Source: Chloroflexota bacterium
GTDB lineage: Bacteria > Chloroflexota > Anaerolineae > Anaerolineales > Anaerolineaceae
Direction of reading: 5' to 3'
NCBI GenBank assembly: GCA_004347695.1
Contig: SLTK01000007.1
Location: 598,823-662,822 of the forward strand
Length of the DNA stretch: 64,000 nt
This document shows positions 35,294 to 43,316 of the stretch, piece by piece. The notes under the pieces were generated by a model. That model was not told the DNA's origin. It saw only the letters and a list, made by a program, of their open reading frames with translations, and searched no databases. A program made the position numbers and the translations under genes. The stretch's first letter is position 1. Each line of letters starts with the position of its first letter.

Positions 35294-35418
35294 ATGGAAT
35301 AAGATATCATTGCGTTGAATTGTTGGGTGTGAAAGAAATACCCTCACAAGGTTGGTGACGGGGAATCAAATTCTGAACGTGATATGCGGTGCATGGTGGA
35401 AAGAGGGAGGGGAAAACC

Positions 35419-35994
35419 ATGAAATTTTGGAAATATACAACAGACGGCGACCATTTCTTCACGCTTGTCCTGGCTGATTTTGAGCGTGACAAATGGATTT
35501 TACCCAGAGATTTACAGCCTGGACCGATCCCTGAACCAATTCCAAAGATTACCGTACAGTATGAAACTCAACCAAAGGATCTTTCTCCATCGCAACGTGC
35601 CTTGTTGAGGAAAGGTAAACTACCCAAGGCGGATTTTCCAAGTTTGTATGGAGGGCAAATTGTGTTCAGTGAAAAGGCTCTCAATGCTCTCTTGCCGTTG
35701 ATCCAGAGTGACGTTCAGGTGATTCCGCTGCAGTGTGAGGAAGAACAGTTGTTTCTGATTCATCTGACGAAACATGTGAATGGTTTGGACCTGGAGCACT
35801 CGGAGGTGAGGTGGCTGGTTGAAAACAAGGCTGTATCCAGAGTATGGCACCATGTGTTTTATGAAGAAAAACTGAAGGATATTAATATCTTTAGAGTGCC
35901 GATATATTTTCCATGGGTATACGTTTCAGAAGCCTTTAAAGCTGCAGTCGAGGAGCACGATTTGAAGGGGTTGTTGTGGAAGCCACTGCCGTAA
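35419..35994 (+). CDS. Imm11 (DUF1629)-like immunity protein
   Basis: 191 aa, cytoplasmic. The pattern of a short beta-rich N-terminus, KADFPSLYGGQIVFSEKALN, then LDLEHSEVRW, then INIFRVP and VYVSEAFKAAVEEHDLKGL fits the Imm11/DUF1629 family, immunity proteins found downstream of polymorphic toxins. The ATG at 35419 is preceded by GAGGGGA; an in-frame start 30 bases earlier is less likely. It is separated from the WD40 gene by 125 bp, so it may be transcribed separately. No cognate Imm11-type toxin is visible, so it may be an orphan immunity gene. Confidence 0.65.
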   Translation: MKFWKYTTDGDHFFTLVLADFERDKWILPRDLQPGPIPEPIPKITVQYETQPKDLSPSQRALLRKGKLPKADFPSLYGGQIVFSEKALNALLPLIQSDVQVIPLQCEEEQLFLIHLTKHVNGLDLEHSEVRWLVENKAVSRVWHHVFYEEKLKDINIFRVPIYFPWVYVSEAFKAAVEEHDLKGLLWKPLP

Positions 35995-36164
35995 CTTGGA
36001 CAGGTCGTATTTGCCTGGAATAGAATTGTTCTATTGGAATGCCAATGGAATGGCATTTTGCGGAGGAGGTTTCCGCTAACGTAGTTCGCAGATTATTGGC
36101 AGAAAATGAATTAGGAATTATAAAGATCATATTTACTGCACCAGTACCATGATTAAGGAGTCCT

Positions 36165-36905
36165 ATGTCCGATCCATTCGAGCCATATTATGTGGGAGTT
36201 TATTGGGGAATTCGCGAAGAGACCGTGGAAACTTGTGCAGCTAGAGCCAGTGCCATGTTCAATCATCTGGCGGAATGTGATCCAATATTTCAACGATGGT
36301 TTATGTTAGGCAGATCCCGAAAAGAGGCTTTGAAGCATGAGGTAAAAACTGATGTAAAAACAATGCAAGCGCTGCTGCTCAAAGGAAGAAATCGCACAGA
36401 TTTTGGTCGTCAGGTGATACATGAACTGGGCTTTTCGTTTTATGCATGGAATGGGGGCGAAGATGATCAAGATGCTGTGGGTATCAATTTTACTTGTGGG
36501 TGCTATGCTCACCAAATCGCAAACCACTGCCTGATTCGTCTTCCGTCTGGAGAGGATAGCCGGGCGCGGGTCATGCGTATTCCAGTTCTTATCGATATCT
36601 TGAAGGGGATGGTCACCAGTTGGGAAGCGGATTGGGGAGTAGTGAATTCCAGTAATTTCACGGATATAGCACCTCGTAAGAGCCCTAAAGCACCGATTAT
36701 AAGTTGGATCACCTATCTTTCGGAAGACCGCGGAATTCTTCCCCTGCTACCAGCTCCAGTTCGAGTCGAAGATGTTGACGACCATGGAAATATGATTATC
36801 TTGACTGAGGAACGTTTTACTGTCAACAACCCAACGCATCTGGAAATTGCATCACGCGTTACAGCTATTCTCGACCAAACTCGATTACTCGAGCCTTTAA
36901 AGTAA
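36165..36905 (+). CDS. Imm52-like immunity protein
   Basis: 246 aa, cytoplasmic. The N-terminus YYVGVYWGIREETVETCAAR and the segment CDPIFQRWFMLGRSRKEAL, followed by KGRNRTDFGRQVIHELGFSF and WNGG, match the Imm52 family of immunity proteins (tyrosine/tryptophan-rich start, W-x-G-x-R, R-N-R-x-D). Adjacent genes are another immunity-like gene upstream and repeats downstream. As with the Imm11-like gene, no matching toxin is next to it. AAGGAG precedes the ATG. Composition is moderately AT-rich, as in the rest of the island. Confidence 0.75.
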   Translation: MSDPFEPYYVGVYWGIREETVETCAARASAMFNHLAECDPIFQRWFMLGRSRKEALKHEVKTDVKTMQALLLKGRNRTDFGRQVIHELGFSFYAWNGGEDDQDAVGINFTCGCYAHQIANHCLIRLPSGEDSRARVMRIPVLIDILKGMVTSWEADWGVVNSSNFTDIAPRKSPKAPIISWITYLSEDRGILPLLPAPVRVEDVDDHGNMIILTEERFTVNNPTHLEIASRVTAILDQTRLLEPLK

Positions 36906-37252
36906 TAACATGGACAGTCAGCTCGGGTGCGTTCGCCTTTGAACGCACCGAATTTGCAGGCATGCACAGCCCTCCCGTCAGAGGTCGCCACCAGGTTGCT
37001 TTCAACCGGGCAGAGGCAAGGGGCTGTCCAAAAAGTAATCATTTTTTATTTTCAGCCCATATCTACGGGACGGGATGGAACCCGTCCCCTACCCAAGGGG
37101 CGCGCAGTGCGCGCCCGGGTTTACAGCGCACGTTGAGCCTCACCCAGGCCGGATTGGTTGCGCGGATAGGTGCTTTGATAAATTCAGAACCCGCGTTAAA
37201 ATCATTTCACGCGTAACTTCTCGTCTTATCGTCTGGTTGGCAGGAGGTAATA
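36906..37252. repeat. intergenic region with GC-rich palindromes
   Basis: Contains gggacgggatggaacccgtccc (37069-37090), a perfect-arm hairpin, and GGGCGCGCAGTGCGCGCCC (37098-37116), both followed by sequences common in dispersed intergenic elements. It marks the end of the AT-rich toxin island. No gene is supported. Confidence 0.5.
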
Positions 37253-37609
37253 GTGAACGTGATCAATATCGCCGATAAATTTAGCCAGATCCAGGAATAC
37301 TATCGCCCGCGCATCGCCGGTGAACTAAATGACGCCTACTTAAAACTCGTCAAGTTGAAAGGCGAGTTCGTATGGCATCAGCACGAAAACGAAGACGAGT
37401 TATTCCTGGTTGTCAAAGGCAGGCTGCTGATCAAACTGCGCGACCGCAATTTATGGTTGGATGAAGGAGAATTTGTCATCATCCCTAAAGGCGTCGAACA
37501 TTGCCCGGTTGCGGATGAAGAAGTCCAGGCCATATTGCTCGAACCAAAGTCCACCCTTAACACCGGCAACGTCCTGAACGAAAGAACGGTTGCTGCTCAA
37601 TGGATTTAA
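37253..37609 (+). CDS. cupin-domain protein
   Basis: 118 aa small beta-barrel protein. It has the cupin metal-binding motif 1 (WHQHENEDELFLVVKG) and motif 2 (GEFVIIPKGVEHCPVADE), so His, His, Glu and a second His can hold a metal. The catalytic role is not defined; such single cupins include isomerases, dioxygenases and sensors. The GTG start is preceded by AGGAGG at seven bases. It stands alone and is followed by a 445-bp spacer. Confidence 0.88.
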   Translation: MNVINIADKFSQIQEYYRPRIAGELNDAYLKLVKLKGEFVWHQHENEDELFLVVKGRLLIKLRDRNLWLDEGEFVIIPKGVEHCPVADEEVQAILLEPKSTLNTGNVLNERTVAAQWI

Positions 37610-38054
37610 CCAGCCGGCGTTTTTAGGGTCAACCGACTTTAGCCGTTCTGGCACCCCTCTTCAGTGACTTCAATAAAGGGTCGGGCGCAAAGGGGTTGGT
37701 TGGGTTAGTATGACGATCTGATCGTGGATTGGCGCGCCGCTCACAGAGTCCTGCGGACAGAGTCGCGTGGACACGGTCCTGCGCAATGCGCACCGCTCAG
37801 AAAAGCAAAGCGCCCTCAAGGTTTGAAGGGTGCGTTTTGTTTTTAGACACGCGCGAAATCAAGTCCCTGCCATGGAGTGGACTATAATGGATCGATGTCT
37901 ATGACATTTTTGATCGTAAAACGATAGATCGCCATGCCCCGGCAGCCGGTCAGGTTGCAGTTTACGGAATTCCAGGAACAGGTGTGCCTTACGAAAGCGG
38001 CCGGGCAGAAGCCTCCAGGGCATAATCCTTCATAGTAAAAGAGGAAGGGTTCCA
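37610..38054. other. intergenic region with terminator-like hairpin and promoter-like box
   Basis: A copy of the ctcacagag element is at 37741. A hairpin with CGCCCTCAA pairing TTGA.GGG.GCG (37811-37834) followed by TTTTGTTTTT is a plausible plus-strand terminator. TATAAT at 37884-37889 is a possible -10 for the following oxidoreductase operon. No ORF is supported. Confidence 0.4.
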
Positions 38055-39020
38055 GTGAAAGCAATTGTTTATTACAAATACGGTTCACCCGATGTTCTTA
38101 AACTTGAAGAGGTGGAAAAACCTGCGCCCAAGGATGACGAGGTACTGGTCAAAATTCACGCGGCCTCCGTCAATGCCTATGACTGGCATTTCCTGACCGC
38201 GGACATATTCCTGATCCGACTGATGGCCGGGGGGCTGCTCAGGCCCAAAAACCCCAGGCTTGGCGGAGACATTGCGGGAAGAGTGGAAGCAGTTGGAAAA
38301 AACATCCAGCAGTTTCGGCCAGGCGACGAGGTCTTTGGGAGTATTGGGCATGGTGGATTTGCCGAGTATGCGGTTGTGCCTGAACGCCGCCTGGCGCTTA
38401 AACCGGCCAACCTATCGTTCGAAGCTGCCGCGGCAGTCCCGGTGGCAGCCTTAACCGCCCTGCAAGGCTTACGCGATTGCGGGAAAATCCAGGCCGGGCA
38501 AAAGGTATTGATTAACGGGGCCGCCGGCGGGGTGGGGACTTTTGCCGTGCAGATTGCCAAAGCGTTTGGGGCAGAAGTCACCGCCGTGTGCAGCACGCGG
38601 AATGTGGAGCAGGCGCGTACGCTGGGGGCAGACCAGGTCATAGACTATACCAAAGAAAATTTCACCCAAAGCGGGCGTCAGTACGATCTGATTTTTGCTG
38701 CCAACGGCTACCATTCCCTTGCTGCGTACAAACGAGCGTTAACCCCCAAGGGCATATACGTCATGGCCGGAGGCAAGCCGGCGCAATTATTCGAGGGTAT
38801 GCTCCTGGCAAACTGGCTGTCGGAAAAAGATGGCAGGAAGCTGGGAGGCGTCGCGGCGAAGATCGACCAGAATGATTTGTATACGCTCAAAGAGCTGTTG
38901 GAAGCCGGGACAATTGTCCCGACGATTGACAAACGCTACCCGTTGAACGAAGTCCCCGAAGCGCTGCGTTATCTTGGCACAAACCACGCCCGGGGAAAAA
39001 TCGTCATCAGTGTGGCATAG
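38055..39020 (+). CDS. medium-chain NAD(P)H-dependent quinone reductase/alcohol dehydrogenase
   Basis: 321 aa MDR superfamily enzyme, likely NADPH-dependent and without catalytic zinc. The N-terminal GroES-like domain has KIHAASVNAYDWH and GGDIAGRVEAVGKN. The Rossmann part has INGAAGGVGTFAVQIAKAFG and ends in YPLNEVPEALRYLGTNHARG. The zinc-binding Cys/His of classical alcohol dehydrogenases are absent, fitting quinone or enone reductase activity. GTG start with AAGAGGAAGG upstream. A paralog follows 29 bases later, so the two form a tandem pair. Confidence 0.88.
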   Translation: MKAIVYYKYGSPDVLKLEEVEKPAPKDDEVLVKIHAASVNAYDWHFLTADIFLIRLMAGGLLRPKNPRLGGDIAGRVEAVGKNIQQFRPGDEVFGSIGHGGFAEYAVVPERRLALKPANLSFEAAAAVPVAALTALQGLRDCGKIQAGQKVLINGAAGGVGTFAVQIAKAFGAEVTAVCSTRNVEQARTLGADQVIDYTKENFTQSGRQYDLIFAANGYHSLAAYKRALTPKGIYVMAGGKPAQLFEGMLLANWLSEKDGRKLGGVAAKIDQNDLYTLKELLEAGTIVPTIDKRYPLNEVPEALRYLGTNHARGKIVISVA

Positions 39021-39049
39021 CAAAGCCCGGCAATATTGAAGGAATGCTC

Positions 39050-40054
39050 ATGAAAGCGATTGTGTGGACAAAATACGGCTCAGCGGACGGACTTCAGCTC
39101 CGAGAGATAGCAACCCCTATCCCCAAGGAAAATGAAGTCCTGATCAGAGTACATGCGGCAACTGTTTCCAGGGCAGACACCGAGTTCCGCGGGCTCAAAG
39201 TTCCCCTCTTGTTTTCGATCGCCCTGCGGCTATATCTAGGTTTCATAAAACCAAACAGAATAACGATACTTGGGACGGAGTTCGCCGGGGAAATCGCAGC
39301 AATGGGCAAGGATGTGACCCGGTTCAGGCCGGGCGACCAGGTTTTTGGTTATACCGGCCTACACATGGGAACGTATGTTGAATATTTATGTCTGCCTGAA
39401 AAGCCCGCAGGGCTGGCCGGCGTGCTGGCAGAAAAACCGGTCAATATGACCTATGAGGAAGCCGCTGCCATGCCGTTCGGCGGACTCGAAGCGCTGCATT
39501 TTCTTCGAAAAGCAAATATCCAGGCCGGACAAAAGGTTTTGATTGTTGGCGCGGGTGGGAGCATCGGCACCAGTGCAGTGCAGCTTGCCAAACACTATAA
39601 GGCCGAAGTGGCTGCAGTGGACAGTACGGGGAAGCTGGAGACGCTGCGGTCAATTGGCGCAGATCATGTCATCGATTACACGCGCGATGATTTCACCAAA
39701 AACGGCCAGACTTATGACATCATCTTTGATACGATCGGCAAGAGTCCGTTTTCGGGTAGTTTACGATCGCTCAAGGAAAATGGCGCCTATCTGAACGCGA
39801 ACCCCGGATTATTGGGTGGGATTCGTATGCGTTGGGCATCCAAACGAAGCGGCAAGAGAATAATCCCCTGGACAGCAGGCTATTCAACCCAAAATATGCT
39901 GGCTCTCAAAGAACTAATCGAGGCCGGAGCGATTAAAGCAGTCATCGATCGACGCTACCCGTTGGAACAGGTCGCCGAAGCGCACCGGTATGTCGATACC
40001 GGGCAAAAAAGGGGGAATGTCGTCATCACTGTGGTACAAAGTGACGAAGGCTGA
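39050..40054 (+). CDS. medium-chain NAD(P)-dependent oxidoreductase, paralog of the preceding gene
   Basis: 334 aa MDR enzyme that shares the start MKAIVWTKYGSADGLQL pattern, the GTEFAGEIAAMGKDVTRF block, the nucleotide-binding VGAGGSIGTSAVQLAKHY and the YPLEQVAEAHRYVDTGQKRG end with its neighbour, so it arose by duplication. I chose the ATG at 39050 because GAAGGA lies six bases upstream; the ATG six bases earlier would overlap it. It has no classical zinc ligands. The pair may act on different substrates. Confidence 0.88.
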   Translation: MKAIVWTKYGSADGLQLREIATPIPKENEVLIRVHAATVSRADTEFRGLKVPLLFSIALRLYLGFIKPNRITILGTEFAGEIAAMGKDVTRFRPGDQVFGYTGLHMGTYVEYLCLPEKPAGLAGVLAEKPVNMTYEEAAAMPFGGLEALHFLRKANIQAGQKVLIVGAGGSIGTSAVQLAKHYKAEVAAVDSTGKLETLRSIGADHVIDYTRDDFTKNGQTYDIIFDTIGKSPFSGSLRSLKENGAYLNANPGLLGGIRMRWASKRSGKRIIPWTAGYSTQNMLALKELIEAGAIKAVIDRRYPLEQVAEAHRYVDTGQKRGNVVITVVQSDEG

Positions 40055-40213
40055 CCTTACAGGGTCAATCCGGGAGGCGCGTAACAGCCAGGCTGTGCGG
40101 TGGTGTGCGAGAATGTGCAGCCGGTTAAAAATATTTTGGGAACGCTTATCTCCATACCTTGATCGCCATGATGGGGTTACACACTATAGTAAAACGGTAT
40201 GGAGCATAGATAC

Positions 40214-41761
40214 ATGACATTTCTGCAAAAAATTAAATTGATTCAGGGGGGCATGGGGGTATATGTTTCGAACTGGCGGCTGGCGAGAGCGGTTGCCATG
40301 GAAAGGCCGGGCGTGACCGCGGGCACAGTCTCGGGTACTGCACTGGATGTCGTGCATGTCCGCCTGCTTCAGCTCGGCGACCCGGGAGGTCACCTGCGCC
40401 GGGCTTTTGCCGCCTTCGATGCTCAATTTGGGGTCGAAATCGGCAAAAAGATTTGCGAGCGATACTTTGTGGAAGGCGGCAAAGCGCCGGCTGACCGCTA
40501 TAAATATGGCCCGGTACAAACCCTACATGCGCAGGATGGCAGACATACCTTTCCAAGCCCGGACGGGACAGCCAAACCAGTTTCTTTCAACCTGGAAGAT
40601 GAGTTGGTTGAATTGTTGATTGCGACCGGATATGCCGAGGTGTGGCTGGCCAAGGAAGGTCACAAGGGAAACATTTTTATCAATTTCCTGAAAAAAGTCG
40701 AGCTTCCGCTGATTTTTGCCATGTACGGCGCCATGCTGGCCGGAGTAACTGGCATCGTGGTCGGAGCGGGAAATCCCGAAGGCTTGCCCGGCCTGTGTAC
40801 CCAACTCGCGCAACACCAGGCTGTGACCACTGAGCTATCTGTTTTATACCGCGACTCAGGTGAAACCTTTAATTTAACGTTTGATCCACGTCAGGTAGCT
40901 GATGGCAGGTTGGCGCTGGAACCGCTCCAGCGACCTGCTTTCCTGGCAATCGTTTCGCTGGAAATGCTGGTCAAGGCGTTGGCACAGGGCCCAAGCCAGC
41001 CCCCGGACGGCTTTATCATCGAGCATCATACCGCCGGTGGTCACAATGCTGCACCGCAAGGACCCATGAAAAAAGATGACCTGGGGCAGCCGGTATACGG
41101 TGAGATGGATGAGCCTGACCTTGCGGCAATCCGTCAGGAGGGACTGCCATTCTGGCTGGCAGGTGGCTATGGCAGCCAGGCGGGGTTGCAAAAGGCATTG
41201 GATGCCGGTGCAATGGGCGTGCAGGTTGGCTCCAATTTTGCCCTGGCAGAAGAATCAGGGATGAGCCCGGTTTATCGCGGCGCCATTTTCAGGGAACTAA
41301 AAAAAGGCAGCACGGACGAAGCGCTGGTACAAACGTCACTCTATTCACCAACCGGATTCCCGTTCAAGGTCGTTCAACTCGCCGGCACACTGGCCGAAGA
41401 TACGGTTTATGCCGACCGGCGCAGGTTATGTGATCTGGGCTTTTTGAAACAACGTGTCCTGAGCAAACCCGAGGCTGATGGCTCAAGGCGGCTGCTGCAA
41501 CGCTGCCCGGCTGCGCCAATCGAAGACTTCGTTGCCAAGCGCGGCCTGCCGTTCAACGCCGAGGGAAAGCGCTGCCTTTGCAACGGCTTGTTGGCCGGCG
41601 TGGGATTAGGTCAGGTGGGCACTCAACCGGGTGAAATGACAGAAGAGCCCGCTATTGTTACCCTGGGTAACGATCTCGAAGGCGTCCGGCGTTTATCACG
41701 TCAGGGACAAACGGTGTACTGGGCCAGGAACGTGGTCGAGGATATCCTCGGAAATAGTTGA
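40214..41761 (+). CDS. nitronate monooxygenase-like FMN protein
   Basis: 515 aa, larger than typical nitronate monooxygenases (about 350). It begins with LIQGGMGVYVSNWRLARAVA and contains the barrel motifs GVTGIVVGAGNP, EHHTAGGHNAAPQG (FMN/phosphate and active-site His region) and WLAGGYGSQAGLQKALDAGA, where GG-x-G binds FMN phosphate. The final 90 residues include Cys-rich sequence (RCPAAPIEDF, KRCLCNGLL) not found in the short enzymes. It may be a trimmed relative of the polyketide or fatty-acid-linked enoyl reductases. The ATG at 40214 was chosen by position of GGAG. It follows the MDR pair after 160 bp. Confidence 0.8.
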   Translation: MTFLQKIKLIQGGMGVYVSNWRLARAVAMERPGVTAGTVSGTALDVVHVRLLQLGDPGGHLRRAFAAFDAQFGVEIGKKICERYFVEGGKAPADRYKYGPVQTLHAQDGRHTFPSPDGTAKPVSFNLEDELVELLIATGYAEVWLAKEGHKGNIFINFLKKVELPLIFAMYGAMLAGVTGIVVGAGNPEGLPGLCTQLAQHQAVTTELSVLYRDSGETFNLTFDPRQVADGRLALEPLQRPAFLAIVSLEMLVKALAQGPSQPPDGFIIEHHTAGGHNAAPQGPMKKDDLGQPVYGEMDEPDLAAIRQEGLPFWLAGGYGSQAGLQKALDAGAMGVQVGSNFALAEESGMSPVYRGAIFRELKKGSTDEALVQTSLYSPTGFPFKVVQLAGTLAEDTVYADRRRLCDLGFLKQRVLSKPEADGSRRLLQRCPAAPIEDFVAKRGLPFNAEGKRCLCNGLLAGVGLGQVGTQPGEMTEEPAIVTLGNDLEGVRRLSRQGQTVYWARNVVEDILGNS

Positions 41762-41914
41762 GAAAATCGGGACGCCGGTAGAAACGGTTGCAGACGAAAT
41801 TCACGATGACGGCAACCAGGCTAATGATGACTGGATGCGCCCGCTGATCGGCCCGCGACTCTGTTGTTCTGCACAAGCTGGCGCGATTAAGAGCTGTAAA
41901 ACCTTGCCGCGTGA

Positions 41915-43300
41915 TTATTGGTTAACAATCACATAGAATGGGCGGTTGAATTCGATCGTTTCTCCGGAAATCGCCTGCTCAACGCCATATATGTCCACTG
42001 CCCGTTTGAAGTTAGCCGGCTTTGATATGCTATACGTCGTGCCATGGGTCTCGCCGGTAGGCACCAGCAGCCAGATGTCCTGTCCAATGGTACGGAAGAT
42101 AAAGTGAGTATACCCTCCGAGGTCATTGCGTGAAATGAGTTCAGACTTTTGGAGAAGGCCGCTCATCGTCTTTAGCGCCTGATATGCCAGGGTTTCCGTA
42201 CCGCCGGTGTTGATCAGCTCCGAACCCTTCCATCCTTCAATGGAATACCAGATTACCGCCTTTAGATTTTGCGACCACCCGTTGGCGTTCACCCAGACCA
42301 GATAGTCAGCTTTCTGATTTTCGAACACATTAAAATTTTCGGTCGTGCGATCGAGGAAATACGCTTCTGAATGGATGATTGGTCTGTCGATGCCATAGGC
42401 TGCCATGGCATTCCGCAGGTAATTGATTTTGCCATCCACCAGGCCGCCGAAAGCATTTGTCCAACGCCAGTTGTTCTTTTCCAGCCAAACTGGATTCTTG
42501 CCTGCATCATAAGAAGTCCCCGAGTTGAACATGACTGCATCGAATGCGCCGCCAGCCGTTTGCAACACCCCGTCGAAGAATTTTTCGGGAGATGAACAAT
42601 TCAGCTTGGGATCAAGCGGATTACAATTCAACATCAAGGAACCCATCACCAACTGCGCGTCCGGATTAGCGGCTTTTATCTGCGGGTAAACCTGCGCCAG
42701 CATCGTACCATAAAAACTTCCACCGTTCGTGCTATCCGCGTACTCTCCCCAGCAGCCATAAACTGTTGTTGCGGTGTTTGCAAACGTATCCGGCTCGTTC
42801 CAAATCTGGTAGTAGGTCACGTTATAAGGCGGTTTGCTATAACGCTCCACCACCTTATAGAGAAAATCGCCAAAGGCCGACAGCTTTTCTTCCCTGATCG
42901 GGCCGCAAACTGAACCCGAATATTTTTGCGCCCAGGTTGGCGCATTTTGGATCACCAAGATAGGCTTCAGGCCCTTTTGTGCGGCGTCAATTAAAATAGC
43001 TTCGACATCTGCAGCTTTGCTCCAGTCAGGATCGGCGCCTTCCACCGCTCCTATCTCTGACCAGTTTAACTGCTTGGTCAACCTGAGCCAGGTGACGCCC
43101 GCGGATTTCATTTTATCCAACGACCATTTTCCATCGACACCAAACCGGGTTGTTAACGGATATTGATTGGTCACAAAAGGCAAATACACGTTTGACGGAG
43201 GCAATTCCTGAAGAGCGGGACGGTCTAACGTTGCCGCACTTGTCATAATGGACAAGGCAACGATCATAAACAAGAAGGTTATTTTGGCGCTAATTCGCAT
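41915..43300 (-). CDS. secreted glycoside hydrolase, clan GH-A (GH39-like)
   Basis: About 461 aa with a signal peptide (MRISAKITFLFMIVALSIM). After it come the motif SNVYLPFVTNQYP and a beta/alpha barrel. The acid/base is probably E169 in YYQIWNEPD and the nucleophile E312 in RPIIHSEAYF, the spacing expected of clan GH-A. A small C-terminal beta domain follows. The substrate is unknown; it might trim the exopolysaccharide made by the neighbouring locus. A start at 43360 would overlap the upstream membrane gene; I use ATG 43300, which has no strong Shine-Dalgarno. Confidence 0.8.
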   Translation of the reverse strand: MRISAKITFLFMIVALSIMTSAATLDRPALQELPPSNVYLPFVTNQYPLTTRFGVDGKWSLDKMKSAGVTWLRLTKQLNWSEIGAVEGADPDWSKAADVEAILIDAAQKGLKPILVIQNAPTWAQKYSGSVCGPIREEKLSAFGDFLYKVVERYSKPPYNVTYYQIWNEPDTFANTATTVYGCWGEYADSTNGGSFYGTMLAQVYPQIKAANPDAQLVMGSLMLNCNPLDPKLNCSSPEKFFDGVLQTAGGAFDAVMFNSGTSYDAGKNPVWLEKNNWRWTNAFGGLVDGKINYLRNAMAAYGIDRPIIHSEAYFLDRTTENFNVFENQKADYLVWVNANGWSQNLKAVIWYSIEGWKGSELINTGGTETLAYQALKTMSGLLQKSELISRNDLGGYTHFIFRTIGQDIWLLVPTGETHGTTYSISKPANFKRAVDIYGVEQAISGETIEFNRPFYVIVNQ

Positions 43301-43316
43301 GATCTCTAAATTTTTC

